From contig JALRMH010000030.1 in assembly GCA_026119935.1 (NCBI GenBank), positions 248,001 to 312,000 on the forward strand: a DNA stretch of 64,000 nt, given 5' to 3'. Made by a program: the position numbers and the translations under genes. The DNA is from Endothia cerciana (Eukaryota; Ascomycota; Sordariomycetes; Diaporthales; Cryphonectriaceae). The notes under the pieces are model-generated. The model made no database searches. It saw only the letters and a list, made by a program, of their open reading frames with translations, and had not been told where the DNA came from. Below are positions 11,704-22,356 of the stretch, in pieces (within the stretch, counting starts at the first letter, position 1; every line of letters starts with the position of its first letter).

Positions 11704-12624
11704 TCACTGGCCCCCGTGCCGCCTCAGCAGCTCAGCCACCTTGTCCTTCATGTTGCGGTCCATGTCCTGACACATACCCTCGAGCCGGAGGTCGTCCCGT
11801 ATCGAGTCTACCTCGTGATTGCCCAGCAGGAACCTCCACGGCGTCCACAGCGCGTAGTACCCCGCCGCGCACCACAGGCCGACGGCGCCCACCCTCGCGA
11901 CGCGCCGGACGAGGGAGTTCAGGACCTGGCCCCTGTTGGTGCCGGGGTAGTGTGGTAGTAGTAGTAGTTGTTGTTGTTGTTGTTGTTGTTGTTGTGGCGC
12001 GGGGCCCGAGAAGTGTGTGATATGCCCGTCGGGGCCCAGCGTGCCCGCCGTCGCCGTCGCCGCATAGTGCGCATGCGCGGCAGAGGAGGAGGCGGCGGCG
12101 GCGGCGGCGGCGGCGGCACGCCCGCTCTTGGCCCAGCTCCGCGCCATCAGCCACGCGGCGACGCCCAGGGCGACGGGGCGGTCGTAGCTGGCGGCGACGG
12201 CGGTGCGGGTGATGGGCTCGAGCACGGCGTCGCGCTCCGGGCTGGTCAGGCGGCGGCCGGCGGCGCGGGTATAGAAGAGGAGGGACTCGAGGCACTCGGC
12301 ACGGAAGTCGGCGTCCGAGTAGCCCCAGAGCGGGCTGAGGGCGGGGAGGGCGGCGTAGCGGGTCCAGGGGATCGTCGTTATGTAGGAGCTGTTGCGGCGG
12401 AGCCAGTTGTCGAGTGCGGTCTCCTCGAGGGGCGTCGGGTTGTCGAGGTCTGCCGGGAGGGGAGGGGGCGGGTCGGGCTTTGAGGAGAGGGTGGGGGGTG
12501 GAGGGGGGTCCACTGGCGTGGAGGAGGAGGAGGAGGAGGAGAGGAAGGGGTTTGGTATCTGTGGTGGTGGTGGTGGTGGTGGCCGCCGGTCATGGTCGTT
12601 GCCCGGTGGTGGCTTGCCTGCCAT
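11704..12624 (-). CDS. Low-complexity conserved-type protein, unknown role
   Basis: An uninterrupted 306-residue frame. The N-terminal 60 residues are Pro- and Ser-rich (poly-Pro, poly-Ser). Residues about 68-150 look folded (LDNWLRRNSSYITTIPWTRY; FRAECLESLLFYTRAAGRRL). A poly-Ala run, a poly-Gln run of nine CAA codons and a Leu run follow, and the last 80 residues look folded again, with a hydrophobic patch (VGAVGLWCAAGYYALWTPWR) that may be a membrane segment. Every homopolymer sits on a trinucleotide microsatellite. I do not recognise the family. The folded blocks have even, non-repetitive composition, and GC-rich third positions argue that it is a real gene. Confidence 0.65.
   Translation of the reverse strand: MAGKPPPGNDHDRRPPPPPPPQIPNPFLSSSSSSSTPVDPPPPPTLSSKPDPPPPLPADLDNPTPLEETALDNWLRRNSSYITTIPWTRYAALPALSPLWGYSDADFRAECLESLLFYTRAAGRRLTSPERDAVLEPITRTAVAASYDRPVALGVAAWLMARSWAKSGRAAAAAAAAASSSAAHAHYAATATAGTLGPDGHITHFSGPAPQQQQQQQQQLLLLPHYPGTNRGQVLNSLVRRVARVGAVGLWCAAGYYALWTPWRFLLGNHEVDSIRDDLRLEGMCQDMDRNMKDKVAELLRRHGGQ
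11955..11995. repeat. (GTA)n(GTT)n trinucleotide repeat in coding DNA
   Basis: Encodes a poly-Gln run and a short poly-Leu run on the minus strand. Uninterrupted CAA codons make it prone to slippage. Confidence 0.85.
12083..12118. repeat. (GCG)n trinucleotide repeat, poly-Ala coding
   Basis: GGCGGC repeats encode an alanine run on the minus strand. Confidence 0.8.
12518..12583. repeat. (GAG)n and (GGT)n repeats, poly-Ser and poly-Pro coding
   Basis: Two adjacent trinucleotide arrays encode the poly-Ser and poly-Pro runs of the N-terminus. Confidence 0.8.
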
Positions 12625-13800
12625 GTTGTTCCCGTGCCTGACCTGGTTCGTTGTTTTGGCCAGCTGAAGCGGGCAAGGTTTGTCGGGGTGACTGCTGCTG
12701 GGAATATTATGGGGGATCTGGCCGCGTCGTGTTCTGGAAGATGATGTATATAGTTGGCTCTGTCGTCAGCCTACGCAGGGCAGAAGAAGGATCGGTTGAA
12801 TGGTGGTATCTCGTGGTGGATCTTGCATGAGCAGGGATCGCCCTCCCCCCCCCCCCCAACCTGGTGAAAGACCCCTAATCGCGACCCCCTGAACAGGGTG
12901 ACGAGCTGCAGCGGCCCAGGCGCTAGAGCTTCTACAACGGCACCCCTTATTGTCTTTTATCACTGGCCATCCCAGCGGCGACTGTCTCAGACGTGCCTCA
13001 GGACGGAGTGATGCCGACAGACTCTGGTTCCCATGATCTGTGCAGAACAAAGATGCCATGAAACATTCCCAGATGTGCTAAAGAGGGGTGGTGGGGTACG
13101 CATGGACGTGGCTTTTCCTTCTCCTTTGTCATATATGTGGATGTTATAGACTATGCACTTTCTTTTCCCCTCCCTTCGCAAGCATCAATCCCCTGTAGCC
13201 ATCCGCGCAACAGGCGTTCAGATTGTCTAGAAAACCAGGTTCTGCGGGACTTCTCCAGACCAATTACATGGCAGGAGGGAGGGAGGTGTATGGAGGTATA
13301 CCTGGTGAAGATTTCTTTTGCTTGAGCTGTCAGTCAGTCAGTCAGAAAGAATGGCCAGCCCCCCAGTCACATAGTTGCATTAATTACATGCATAGCACCA
13401 CTGGCCTTCCTACTACTGGCTAGTATAGTACAACTTTTTCCCACCCGCATCCACCTTCGTCTTCATCTGATGATCCCTCTCATCTACCCGACCCAGCCGT
13501 GCCCGCCTGGCCTTCTCCCTCCCAACCTCACACATCCCCTCCCGTTCACTCGTATAAACCTGACCTGAGCGTGTCCGCATGTCTGCACGTGTCTCTGCCA
13601 TCTCCACCTTTCAATTTGGCTAGGGAGACCCGACGAGGGCAGTTCTCTGCCGTGGTCGGAACAGAGCGCGGCCGTACGAGCTATATAAGCTACAGCCCAG
13701 CCCCTACGCGTCCATCTCATGATATAGATAGGCTCTGATCCGATCAGGACCTGCTGCTGGACCCCCAGCATCGGCACCTGTTGGGCCAACGGCTACCGGC
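12625..13800. other. Divergent promoter region
   Basis: Lies between the low-complexity gene (-) and the coiled-coil gene (+). It has a C-run at 12841-12857, a CAGT repeat at 13329-13346 and a CT-rich stretch at 13490-13620. No coding sequence is supported. Confidence 0.5.
13682..13688 (+). promoter_or_regulatory. TATA box of the coiled-coil gene
   Basis: TATATAA, 113 bp upstream of the ATG at 13801 and downstream of a CT-rich region. Confidence 0.5.
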
Positions 13801-15768
13801 ATGGCATCAATAGCAGCAGAGCCGCCCCAGGGGTCTGCAACAACCCGTGACCCCTTCATCATCCCAGGTTTCGCCAGCCGGGAGCAGCTCGAGATAGACT
13901 TTAGGTCCGTGTCGTTCGGGGCTGCCTGGCTCAGGAAGATATACACAAATGAGGTCACCATCAGTCGGCTCGCTGGAGACTGTCCACGGTCCCGCGAGAC
14001 GCAGCTCCGGGAGGCCCGCTATGGGAACAACATCACACTGCTCTTCAGGGTCTGTTACTGGCTGAGCGACTACTACGACTCCGCCAACTTCTGGATTGCT
14101 GTCGCCAGCGGCTTCTCGAAGTCGGCCGAGTCCGCCAAGAGGATGGTCGACATCTTTGTCCGTGCCCGCAGCGCCTACACAAGACGTCACGGCCGTGCCT
14201 TCCGGTCGGGCGCCACCAAGGCCGCTGACTTCTGGATGCAGTTCCTCGACGGCCGAGGTGTCTCGCAGCGGCCAAACAGAGGTTCCGCGGACGACGACTT
14301 GATATTCCGAAAGGCATGTAGATACTTCGAGGATGCCAAGACGCCCAGGTTCCTGCAGGTCGATAGTGCCTGCATGCTCGCCGCGCCCGCCCAGCCCACA
14401 TCGTGGCATTCACGCAAGAGGTCCCGATCTCGCTCTGGCAGCCGGGACGAGGAGCCACCAAGCGCGAAGCGGATGCCCAGCTCCCGCGACTTCTACCGGC
14501 CGTGGTCGGCTGCTGGTGCTGGCGGCCCCGATGCCGTATCACATCCGCCGTCAAGGGCCGGGCTTGGCGACCCCGGACGGGACAGGCAGGCGCGTTCGAT
14601 ACCGGCAAGTGCCCACGGCGCCACGGTGCAGGATAGACCTCCCTCGCCGAGGGCTTCTGCAGAGGCGACCCATGCGGCCCGTGGCTCTGCCAGCCAGGAC
14701 AAGCCTCACGCGCCACCTGCTGGGGATCCTGAGACCGCCCTACAGCAGAGGCCCCGGAATCAGATATTAGAAGAGCTTCAGGCAAAGGTGGATCGACTCG
14801 AGAGGGAGAAGATTGCCATGCAGCAGAAACTCGACGCGCAACAAGGAGCCAAAGCACTCGGGACTGTGCAGGAGGCCGATGGCCCCAGTGCGGAGATGAC
14901 GAAGATGTTTGCCCTGTTCGAGAAGAGACTGGCCGAGGTAGAAGTCCAGCAGGCGGAGGATGCCGAGCTCGCACAGGCTATGATCGCATCCCTGGAGGCG
15001 AAGCTTTCCACGGCAGCGGGCGAGGGGGCTGTGCAAAAGCTGCAGGCTAGAGTTGCCTCCCTCGAAGTCAGCCTGGCCGTAGATCCCGGCAAGGAGACCA
15101 AAGAAGCCACCGGACTGTTTGGTGACCGTCTCGCCCTGCTTGAGAGCAGGGTGGGCCCGTCCACGGCCGAGAGAGACGCTGCCGCGAAGGAGATGAGGGA
15201 CCGCATCACCACTCTCGAGACCCAGGGGCCGAAGCTCATGAAGATGTTCGAGGCGCCCGAAACACCCAAGAGCCCGTCTCCGTCCCAGGACGCCACGATC
15301 CAGCGCAATATGGAGGAAATGCAGAAGAAGATCAAGAGCCTCCCCACAACGGCCTCCATATCGGAGAAGGTCTCCCAGATCGAGCAGAACGTCGGGGATA
15401 TATTTCAGAAGTACCAGAGAGTCACGGACGCGCGTCTCGACGGTGCCGTTAGTGAACTAGAGGCGGCAAAGGCCCAGATCAAGGAGCTCAACATGCTTCT
15501 GAAGGAGACAACGGCCAGCCTGACAGAGCATGGTGGCTCGATCAGTGCACTAGGGGACAAGGTTGCGAGCCTGTCCAGGAGGCTAGATACCGCCGAACAG
15601 CTCCAACACCCCAAGGGTGAGCTCGATATCCTGAAACGCGCGGTCAGAGAGATGGGAGCCAAGGACGAAGTCGCCACGGCGGAAGTAGCCTTGCTGCACA
15701 ATCGCGTCGACTCGATCACAACACGCCTTGCAGAGCTGTTGGGGCATCTTCAGAAAGGCATACTATAG
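13801..15768 (+). CDS. Coiled-coil protein, unknown function
   Basis: A single-exon protein of 655 residues. Residues 25-185 form a folded-looking, Tyr/Trp/Arg-rich domain (WLRKIYTNEVTISRLAGDC; CYWLSDYYDSANFWIAVASG). Residues 190-315 are disordered, Arg/Ser/Pro-rich with a possible basic nuclear-localisation cluster (HSRKRSRSRSGSRDEEP). Residues about 318-640 are long heptad-like coiled coil (ILEELQAKVDRLEREKIAMQ, many LEA/IE steps). I recognise no named family. It could be a structural or scaffold protein, possibly nuclear. Codon use is as GC-biased as in neighbours, so it is not a recent transfer. A TATA box lies at 13682. Confidence 0.72.
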   Translation: MASIAAEPPQGSATTRDPFIIPGFASREQLEIDFRSVSFGAAWLRKIYTNEVTISRLAGDCPRSRETQLREARYGNNITLLFRVCYWLSDYYDSANFWIAVASGFSKSAESAKRMVDIFVRARSAYTRRHGRAFRSGATKAADFWMQFLDGRGVSQRPNRGSADDDLIFRKACRYFEDAKTPRFLQVDSACMLAAPAQPTSWHSRKRSRSRSGSRDEEPPSAKRMPSSRDFYRPWSAAGAGGPDAVSHPPSRAGLGDPGRDRQARSIPASAHGATVQDRPPSPRASAEATHAARGSASQDKPHAPPAGDPETALQQRPRNQILEELQAKVDRLEREKIAMQQKLDAQQGAKALGTVQEADGPSAEMTKMFALFEKRLAEVEVQQAEDAELAQAMIASLEAKLSTAAGEGAVQKLQARVASLEVSLAVDPGKETKEATGLFGDRLALLESRVGPSTAERDAAAKEMRDRITTLETQGPKLMKMFEAPETPKSPSPSQDATIQRNMEEMQKKIKSLPTTASISEKVSQIEQNVGDIFQKYQRVTDARLDGAVSELEAAKAQIKELNMLLKETTASLTEHGGSISALGDKVASLSRRLDTAEQLQHPKGELDILKRAVREMGAKDEVATAEVALLHNRVDSITTRLAELLGHLQKGIL

Positions 15769-15930
15769 TTCACGAAAAAGCACTCTCGGTCAGCTGCGAT
15801 GGCTCGGTCCAGCCACCTAGCAGCGACCAGGTCCGATTATCTCTGCGATGGGTAACATATACGGGTTCTTGAGGAGGCGGGGGGGGGGGGGGTGGGCTTA
15901 AATTACAGCGACGTCAGCGCTCGGAGGCTG

Positions 15931-15958
15931 TTTTTATTTTTTATTTTTTATTTTTTTT
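15931..15958. repeat. (TTTTTTA)n tract
   Basis: T-rich near-tandem repeat downstream of the coiled-coil gene; may act in termination. Confidence 0.6.
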
Positions 15959-16891
15959 GCCGAGTTGGCCCAAACCCGGGTTTAAAGCTTACAGGTAGAA
16001 GTGTGACTGCCATGGTCCGACAACGTTCAAGACGGTGCAACTCGGTGCTCCGCACGGGTCCGGAGTAGGTGAAGACAGAGCACGCATCTTCTTCCACCAT
16101 GGCATATCTTTTAGAAGGGCGAAACGCTCTTGGGTGTGCAATCTCTGCGATCTTTGCACACGCCCTGCCATACCCTGCGGATCTGACCGAGCCAGGTCGT
16201 CATGTCGAGCTCAGCGGGTGTGTCATGACAAGCCCTTGTCAGTCAAAAGCCTACGCGTATCCAAGAGGGGCCAACGGACTTCGAGCCGCCTTGCGAGGTT
16301 CACATTTTACACACAATGAGACCGGCCCAACGTTATGCCGGGCTGTGTGATATCAAGTACTGCGAGTGCGTCGTTGTGTTACTCGTTGTAGCACTCTCGA
16401 CAAGTCAAGTTATATCTGGCATGACTCGGGGGGAGAAGACTTGAGACAGGCCAATCGGAACGATGATGAGGCTGGTGATGGTCCTGTTTGTTTGGTTGGT
16501 GTTGTTGCCCAGGTTCCTTCGTCAGGTTGATGATCTAGCGAGAACGGCCAAGTACGGGATTTTGAAGCAAAGGCTCTGCCGAACCCCGCTGATAAAGAAG
16601 AGTCAATCATAGTCAGGGCGCAAAGGCCCCCGAGGGCCCCGTTAAATTCCGCCTCCCGATCTCTCCTCCTCTTACTCTTATGACAGCTCGGTCCATGTGG
16701 GCCCCGGGAGGCGTGCGTGCGTGGCCGAGACGCCCGAATCTTCCGAATGCTCCGAAACGCAAGGCTGACACGCTGCATTCGGGTCCTTCGCACCAGCTAC
16801 CGGAACCTGAGAATACAAGCAAAGCTGTCTGGTATATTCACCATCATCAAGTCAGCTCGTCGGCCGCGTATTCGTGGCCCAGCTTGGGGGA

Positions 16892-16897
16892 TATAAA
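16892..16897 (+). promoter_or_regulatory. TATA box of the FAD monooxygenase gene
   Basis: TATAAA in GGGGGATATAAAGATG, 201 bp before the ATG at 17098; the A/C-rich leader in between fits a 5' UTR. Confidence 0.5.
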
Positions 16898-17097
16898 GAT
16901 GCCGCCCGCCGTCCTGTCCCGTCCTGACCTGGACGTCCACAGATCATCACACTGAACAACATCAGTCCTTCACCACCCGACACACTCAAGCACATCCGCA
17001 CGGTTCATCAGCCTGCAGAGTTTCAGTCTCACAGAAATATCACTCCACACCAAACCTTCCAGGTCATACATAACATAACTCAAACAACACCATCGAG

Positions 17098-18432
17098 ATG
17101 GCTCACAACACCACAAACACCACCACCCACCCCAGGATCGCAATCGCGGGCGGCGGCCCCGGGGCGCTCACCCTCGGCGTCCTGCTCCACCAGCGCGGCA
17201 TCCCCTTCACCATCTACGAGCTGCGCCCGCGCCCCACGGACGCCCAGCTCGACGAGCCCTCGGGCTTGCTCGACCTGCACAACGAGTCCGGGCTGGCGGC
17301 GGTCCGCGCCTGCGGCCTATGGGACAAGTTCCTGCCCTTCACCACGGACTGCGAGGACAGCATAATCCTGGCGGACGGGACGGGCGCGGTCTTACACTCG
17401 GACCAGGGCCACGCGGGGGACGAGGAGAGGTGGAGGCCCGAGATCGCGAGGAACAACATCACGCGGCTGATGCTGGGCGCGCTCCCCGAGGGCTGCGTGC
17501 GGTGGGGGAGCAAGGTCACGCGGGCCGAGAGCCCGGAGGGGCCCGCGGGTGAGGTCCTGCTGAGCGTCCAGAGCCGGCGCGCGGACGGCGGGGGCGGGGA
17601 GGTGGAGGAGACCACCGAGCGCTACGACCTCGTCGTCGGCGCCGACGGGGCGTGGTCCAGGGTCCGGTCGCTGCTGAGCCAGGCCAAGCCCGAGCTCAGC
17701 GGGGTCGATTGGTTCCCGCTCGTCATCCCCTCCCTCACCAGCCGCTTCCCACAGTGGTCAGAGTACGTCGGCCGGGGCATGTTCCTATGTCTCGGGAACA
17801 GGCACGTGGTGTGCTCCATGCGCGGCGTGCGCGACTGCGCATACTTGGCCTTCATGGTCAACGCCGCCACGGCGGGCGAGGAAGCCGCCGCCAGGCTGCG
17901 TGTCGTACCCATGAGGGAGGCGAAGGAGCAGCTCCTCAACGAGGAGGGCTGGTTTGGCGGCTTCGGCGACAAGATCAAGGAGTTCATCGGCCTCGCGTTC
18001 GACGAGGAGATCGCGGCCAGGGGCGGCGACGCCAGGCTCCAGCTCACGCCGCTGGTGGCCCTGCCCGCGGACCACCGCTGGGAGCACCGGGCCAACGTCA
18101 CCCTCATCGGCGACGCCGCGCACGTCATGCTCCCCTCCGGCGAGGGCGTGAACCTGGCCATGCGGGACGCCCTGGACGTGTCCCGGGCGATCGCCCAGGC
18201 GTGGGAGCGGTCGGCCGCCGCGGGGGGGCAGGGCTTCCTGGCGGCGCTGAGCCCGCTGATGCGGGAGTGCGAGGAGGTCATGCACGCGCGGGCGCACGAG
18301 GAGGCGGTGGAGTCGGTCCGGCACAACCAGAAGATCTTGGGCGAGGATGGTGCCAAGGGGATGGTCGAGTTCATAGAGCAGGCTATGAAGACGACAGGGG
18401 CCGCTCAGGAGTCGGCGGCTGTTGAGAAGTAG
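17098..18432 (+). CDS. FAD-dependent monooxygenase (TetX-like class A)
   Basis: A single-exon flavoprotein of 444 residues. The N-terminal Rossmann fold has IAIAGGGPGALTLGVLLHQR at residues 14-33, followed by an acidic end of the second strand (YELRP). The DG motif VVGADGAWS is near residue 180 and the GD motif LIGDAAHVMLPSGEGVNLAM near 335-355; the three motifs in order define class A flavin monooxygenases (PF01494). These enzymes use NAD(P)H and O2 to hydroxylate aromatic or other substrates. The GEGVNLAM variant and overall length fit the TetX/xanthine-like fungal group. No signal peptide or C-terminal membrane anchor is seen, so it is probably cytosolic. It stands alone, with no biosynthetic partner next to it apart from the amidase downstream on the other strand. 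Substrate unknown. Confidence 0.9.
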   Translation: MAHNTTNTTTHPRIAIAGGGPGALTLGVLLHQRGIPFTIYELRPRPTDAQLDEPSGLLDLHNESGLAAVRACGLWDKFLPFTTDCEDSIILADGTGAVLHSDQGHAGDEERWRPEIARNNITRLMLGALPEGCVRWGSKVTRAESPEGPAGEVLLSVQSRRADGGGGEVEETTERYDLVVGADGAWSRVRSLLSQAKPELSGVDWFPLVIPSLTSRFPQWSEYVGRGMFLCLGNRHVVCSMRGVRDCAYLAFMVNAATAGEEAAARLRVVPMREAKEQLLNEEGWFGGFGDKIKEFIGLAFDEEIAARGGDARLQLTPLVALPADHRWEHRANVTLIGDAAHVMLPSGEGVNLAMRDALDVSRAIAQAWERSAAAGGQGFLAALSPLMRECEEVMHARAHEEAVESVRHNQKILGEDGAKGMVEFIEQAMKTTGAAQESAAVEK

Positions 18433-18955
18433 GGGGGGTTGGAGGGCTCTTCCTGGGCTACCGAGCATAGAGCTTTGAGCGTTGTTGTGCATTGTGTCGA
18501 GGAGGATGTTGCTCCTGCACTGGCCTGGCCAGATCACAGATTAAGTTAGATACCACTCTGCTTCAAATGTATATTCCAAGGCCACACCAGATTGGCATTG
18601 ATGATTGCCTCCGGTCCAGATTCTGAAAGACGAAATGCATCACTCCAGCCGTACGAAAAGCTCGATAAGTCCAACTCCAGCCTCGACGGCCAATCGTCTG
18701 CAGCACTTAATGCTTGCCGCATGCGTCTCGCCGGCCATAATGAGCATGCCCTCGTGATACTCGCATGCGAGCAGCCAGCTTAGTGATGTCTTCGGCTGGC
18801 CTTGTTTGGTCCGAAAGGATCCATTGGCCATCTTGAGCCCCTCAGAGGACAATCCGTCTCGGTGTCGTCCCGCTCACGATCCCACTCCAGCTATGCAGAG
18901 GCGGCACCAGGGTTCTCCCAGGAGGTGCCCCCAAGCGTGAGAACACGTGAGGGCA
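18433..18955. other. Convergent intergenic region
   Basis: 3' sides of the FAD monooxygenase (+) and the amidase (-). Nothing else seen. Confidence 0.6.
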
Positions 18956-21074
18956 TTACATCCTGGCCGTCCCGGTCTCTCCCTGGCCTCTAGCATTCAG
19001 ACACCTGTCGACCACCTTCGCAATCGCCAGACACTCCTCGTCCCGCATGCGGGTCGTGGAGACCTGGATGGAGAGCGGCGCCTCTTCGAGGTTCTCGGGG
19101 TTGTCTGGCACCGTTGTCAACATTGTGACTGGCTGAAGGACGGAGGAAGGCCCAAGGGGACAAGAGGGGTGAGATATGAATAGAGGGTATCCATTGCGGC
19201 TTACACATGGGGGCTGTGGACCCGGCGCTCTTTTCAAACGTGCCCGACAGATGAGCGTTGGTCGCCCTGCCAAACGGCAACACGCACGCCGGGTACTGGC
19301 CAGGGAGGCACCGAGTCAGCAGGTTTTTCCTTCCCAAAACGCGTGGGAGAAAAGAGGAACAGGCCAGGCCGGACGAGGCCGGGACGGGGGATCCCAACTC
19401 ACATCCAGGAAGTTCCAGATGCACGTGTACGGGGCCGGCCCGTACTGGTCATGCTCGACAGCCGTGCTCTGGGCGCCGGGCCCGACCACGGCGTCGAGCC
19501 GGTCCCGCGCCCAGACCGCCCGCCAGGCCTCCTGTATCTCGCCGCGCTTGACGTTGAGGGCGGAGAGGCGCGCCAGCCGGTCGCCGATGGCCCTCGTGTC
19601 CGGCACGAGGCCGCGGTCCCACCTGATCTCCCGCATCGCGCCCCTGCCCGCCACGACGGAGGCCACGAGGGGCTCGCCGCCCCTGGCGACGGTCTCCATG
19701 GCGGTCCTGTCGAGGCCGAACATCTGGAAGGCGGCGTCGTAGCTGGCACCGACGAGGCCGTCCCGCGGCGTGAGGGCGACGGCCTCGTGCCCCGCCTCCC
19801 TGAGCAGGCCCACGGCCTCGGCGAGCGCGTTCCTGACCGTCGGGTGGAGCGGGAACAGGGGGTCCTCGGCGAGGACGCCGATGCGCAGCCTCGACGGGGC
19901 CTCGCCGACAGGCCTCCAGGGCACGTCGATGGCGGTCGCGTCGAGCTGCGCCGGCCTGGCGTCGAGGACGGCCTTCATGAAGATCCCCAGGGCGTCGAAG
20001 TCATTCGTCAGGGGTCCTGCGGAGGCCGGGACGGTGTGGAGCCCCGGGTCCCCCAGGGGCGCCTGTTTCCCGTAGGGCACGCGCGAGGCGGTGGGTTTGA
20101 ACCCGTACAGGCCGCAGCACACGGAGGGGATCCGTATGGAGCCTGGGCGCGTGTCAGCCAGGAGGAGGTAAGCCCGGCTTGGGTCCCGCGATCACGGAGA
20201 GCCCTCCTTACCGGCAACGTCCGTTCCCACACCGATCGGCGAGCCCCGGAGGGCTACCAGGGCACCTTCTCCGCCGCTCGACCCTCCCGCGGTCAGACTG
20301 GTGTTCCACGGGTTGAGGACCCGCCCGAAGACGTTGTTCTGGGAGTCGGCAGTCTGGTGGAGACGGTTCAGTCTCGGCGGGACGCAAGGGGGGCAGGGAC
20401 TGGGGCAACATCGGGCGCTAGATTACCATGAGCGTCTGGGGTATGTTTGTCTTGCAGTACAGGACCGCCCCCTGCGCAAGCAGCACGTCTACCAGGCACG
20501 AGTTCTCCTGGGAGGGCCCGTGGTCGAGGTACGCGACGAAGCCGAGGGTCGCGTCGACGCCGCGGACCTGGAAGGAATCCTTGATGCTGATGGGCAGCCC
20601 ATGGAACGGGCCCGCAAGCTGTCCCCTCCCCCGGAGGGCATCCAGGTGGCGAGCTCTGTCCTGGGCCTGCTGGAAGAACGTCTCGGTAAGGCATGACGTC
20701 TGCACCCTGTCAGCCAGGAAGGGCCCGGAGAAGGCCAGGCGCGATGTGTGACAGACCAGCTGCTGGGCGACCGCCGCCCTCTTGCAATATGCGGTCGTCA
20801 CCTCGAGGGACGTGAGCCCCCCCGACCCCAGTGCCTCCAGGAGCTGGGACACGCCGTATTCCTCCGTTATGCGGAGCTCTTTCGTCGTCAGGACGCCCGA
20901 CCGGCGGACGATGTCGAGCTCGATCAGGTTGTTCCTCGACGTCTCCACCGGCTGCCTGAGGTCCCGGACCACGGCCGAGGGCAGCCTCCACGCTTCAGGA
21001 ATCAGACCGTCACGCTGCCTCCGTTTCTCAGCCGCCCGGGCCTGCCAGGCCTGAGGGTCCGCACTCGACGACAT
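18956..21074 (-). CDS. Amidase (amidase-signature, acetamidase type), five exons
   Basis: Model complement(join(18956..19104,19205..19295,19403..20142,20212..20353,20427..21074)), 589 residues. It hydrolyses a C-N amide bond to carboxylate and ammonia. The catalytic triad is visible: Lys about 165 in LPISIKDSFQV, the cis-Ser in LTAGGSSGGEGAL (exon 2) and the nucleophile Ser in VGTDVAGSIRIP, split by intron 2. All four introns fit: GTAATC...CACCAG (20354-20426), GTAAGG...GCTGACA...CCCAG (20143-20211), GTGAGT...GCTGACT...GCCAG (19296-19402) and GTAAGC...GTTGACA...GCCAG (19105-19204), and together they rebuild the family's C-terminal YPACVLPFG and APLSIQV blocks. Length fits fungal general amidases such as acetamidase (AmdS type). 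Substrate is not predictable. No signal peptide, so probably cytosolic. Confidence 0.88.
20354..20426 (-). other. Amidase intron 1
   Basis: 73 bp; ATG|GTAATC donor and CACCAG|ACT acceptor; contains an in-frame TAG that rules out read-through. Confidence 0.8.
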
Positions 21075-22323
21075 GGTGTTGGAGCAGAGGGTTCAGGATA
21101 TGATTTACGGCGCGGGGGACAACCAAGAACTCTAGGACCGGACCACCAGATATAACTCATGGGAGTTCGTTTCAGCGCTTAGATAATCGGGATTCGCAGA
21201 GGCCGCGGTTGGTTCACGAATGCGGAGAAGGTCGTACTCCTGGGCCTCCGAGTGTGGACCTACTGAATGGGGCGTGCAGATGCCATCTCAGCTGGATACT
21301 ATCAAAGCCGGCCATGGAGTCCGCAGCGCGTATGAAACCCCCTATCACGGCATCTATTCTCACTACCGCCGTCAGCGACCCGGATCGCCCTGGTATGTCG
21401 CAACCTTCTGCCGTCGGGGTTGCGAGGGCAAGACGGTTAACATCACCTCGCTCCAGCACCCTCCTCGCGGGCAGCCAGTCGTCGAAGCTGAGGGTCGGCC
21501 TTGGTCTCCCACCTGCCTGCCTGTCTGCGGCTATACTATGGTACATTTGGGGCCTCGCCAGGGATCAGACTATACAGCAGGTATGTATGATATTGGAACC
21601 CTAGAGACCAGATCCGGCAGGACAGAACTGCACGGCGCCCGGCGACCACGCGTGCCATTGAGCGATGGCTCTCTGCTTCATACTCGCTGAAATTGACCCA
21701 GGTTGATGGCCTTGATCGACTTGCAGTTTAGGGACTAATTCAGATCTGCTTCTTTCCTGGTGGAGGGTACATACTATGTACTAAACGTACTATGTATGGT
21801 AGCAGGCAGGAGATGCCCGGCTGGACGGCATGATGCCAGGCTTTAGGCCCTGGCCCCGTCCCTGGTTGCTTTTCATATCCGTGGAACATGATCGCCGGAT
21901 GTGCATACGCATGTCTGCCGAGGCCTGGGATCTCCAGTGAGCGCAGGGCAGCCTTTTGAAATTAATCATGCTCTCCGGCTTCGACCTCGTGTGACGAAGG
22001 CAGGGACGCAACAGAGCTCAGCTGCGGCATGCCAACCGACCGAGGCCCGCACCCGCCTAGACTGCTACGGTAGACGAGCAGACGAAGGGGGGTCATCACC
22101 GCGTACGCGGCATGCTCGCATGGCGGGCGCAGATGACAGGGGCCGAGAGGGCATCCACACCTGCGCCTGTGGACACAAATGAAACTTGCTCCTCTGATAA
22201 GCATAAGCCCGGAGATCTCAATGTCGGCCTTACTGGGGAAACAGGCGGAAATGTCAAGAGCATAGTCAGGCGCGTTAAGCTTCAAGCCTTACAAGACCAC
22301 GAGCCTCGCTGCTGTCCCTCGAT

Positions 22324-22356
22324 GTCGTTCGACATCGTTCGACATCGTTCGACACC
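22324..22356. repeat. 10-bp tandem repeat, about three units
   Basis: TCGTTCGACA is repeated three times in direct orientation. Confidence 0.75.

Larger units (their letters stand above)
15769..17097. other. Intergenic region
   Basis: Contains a G-run near 15880-15894, a TTTTTA repeat at 15931-15958 and the promoter of the FAD monooxygenase gene. No coding sequence supported. Confidence 0.5.

Noticed and set aside
17098..21074. A secondary-metabolite cluster made of the FAD monooxygenase and amidase
   Set aside because: No polyketide synthase, peptide synthetase, terpene cyclase, transporter or regulator gene is nearby.
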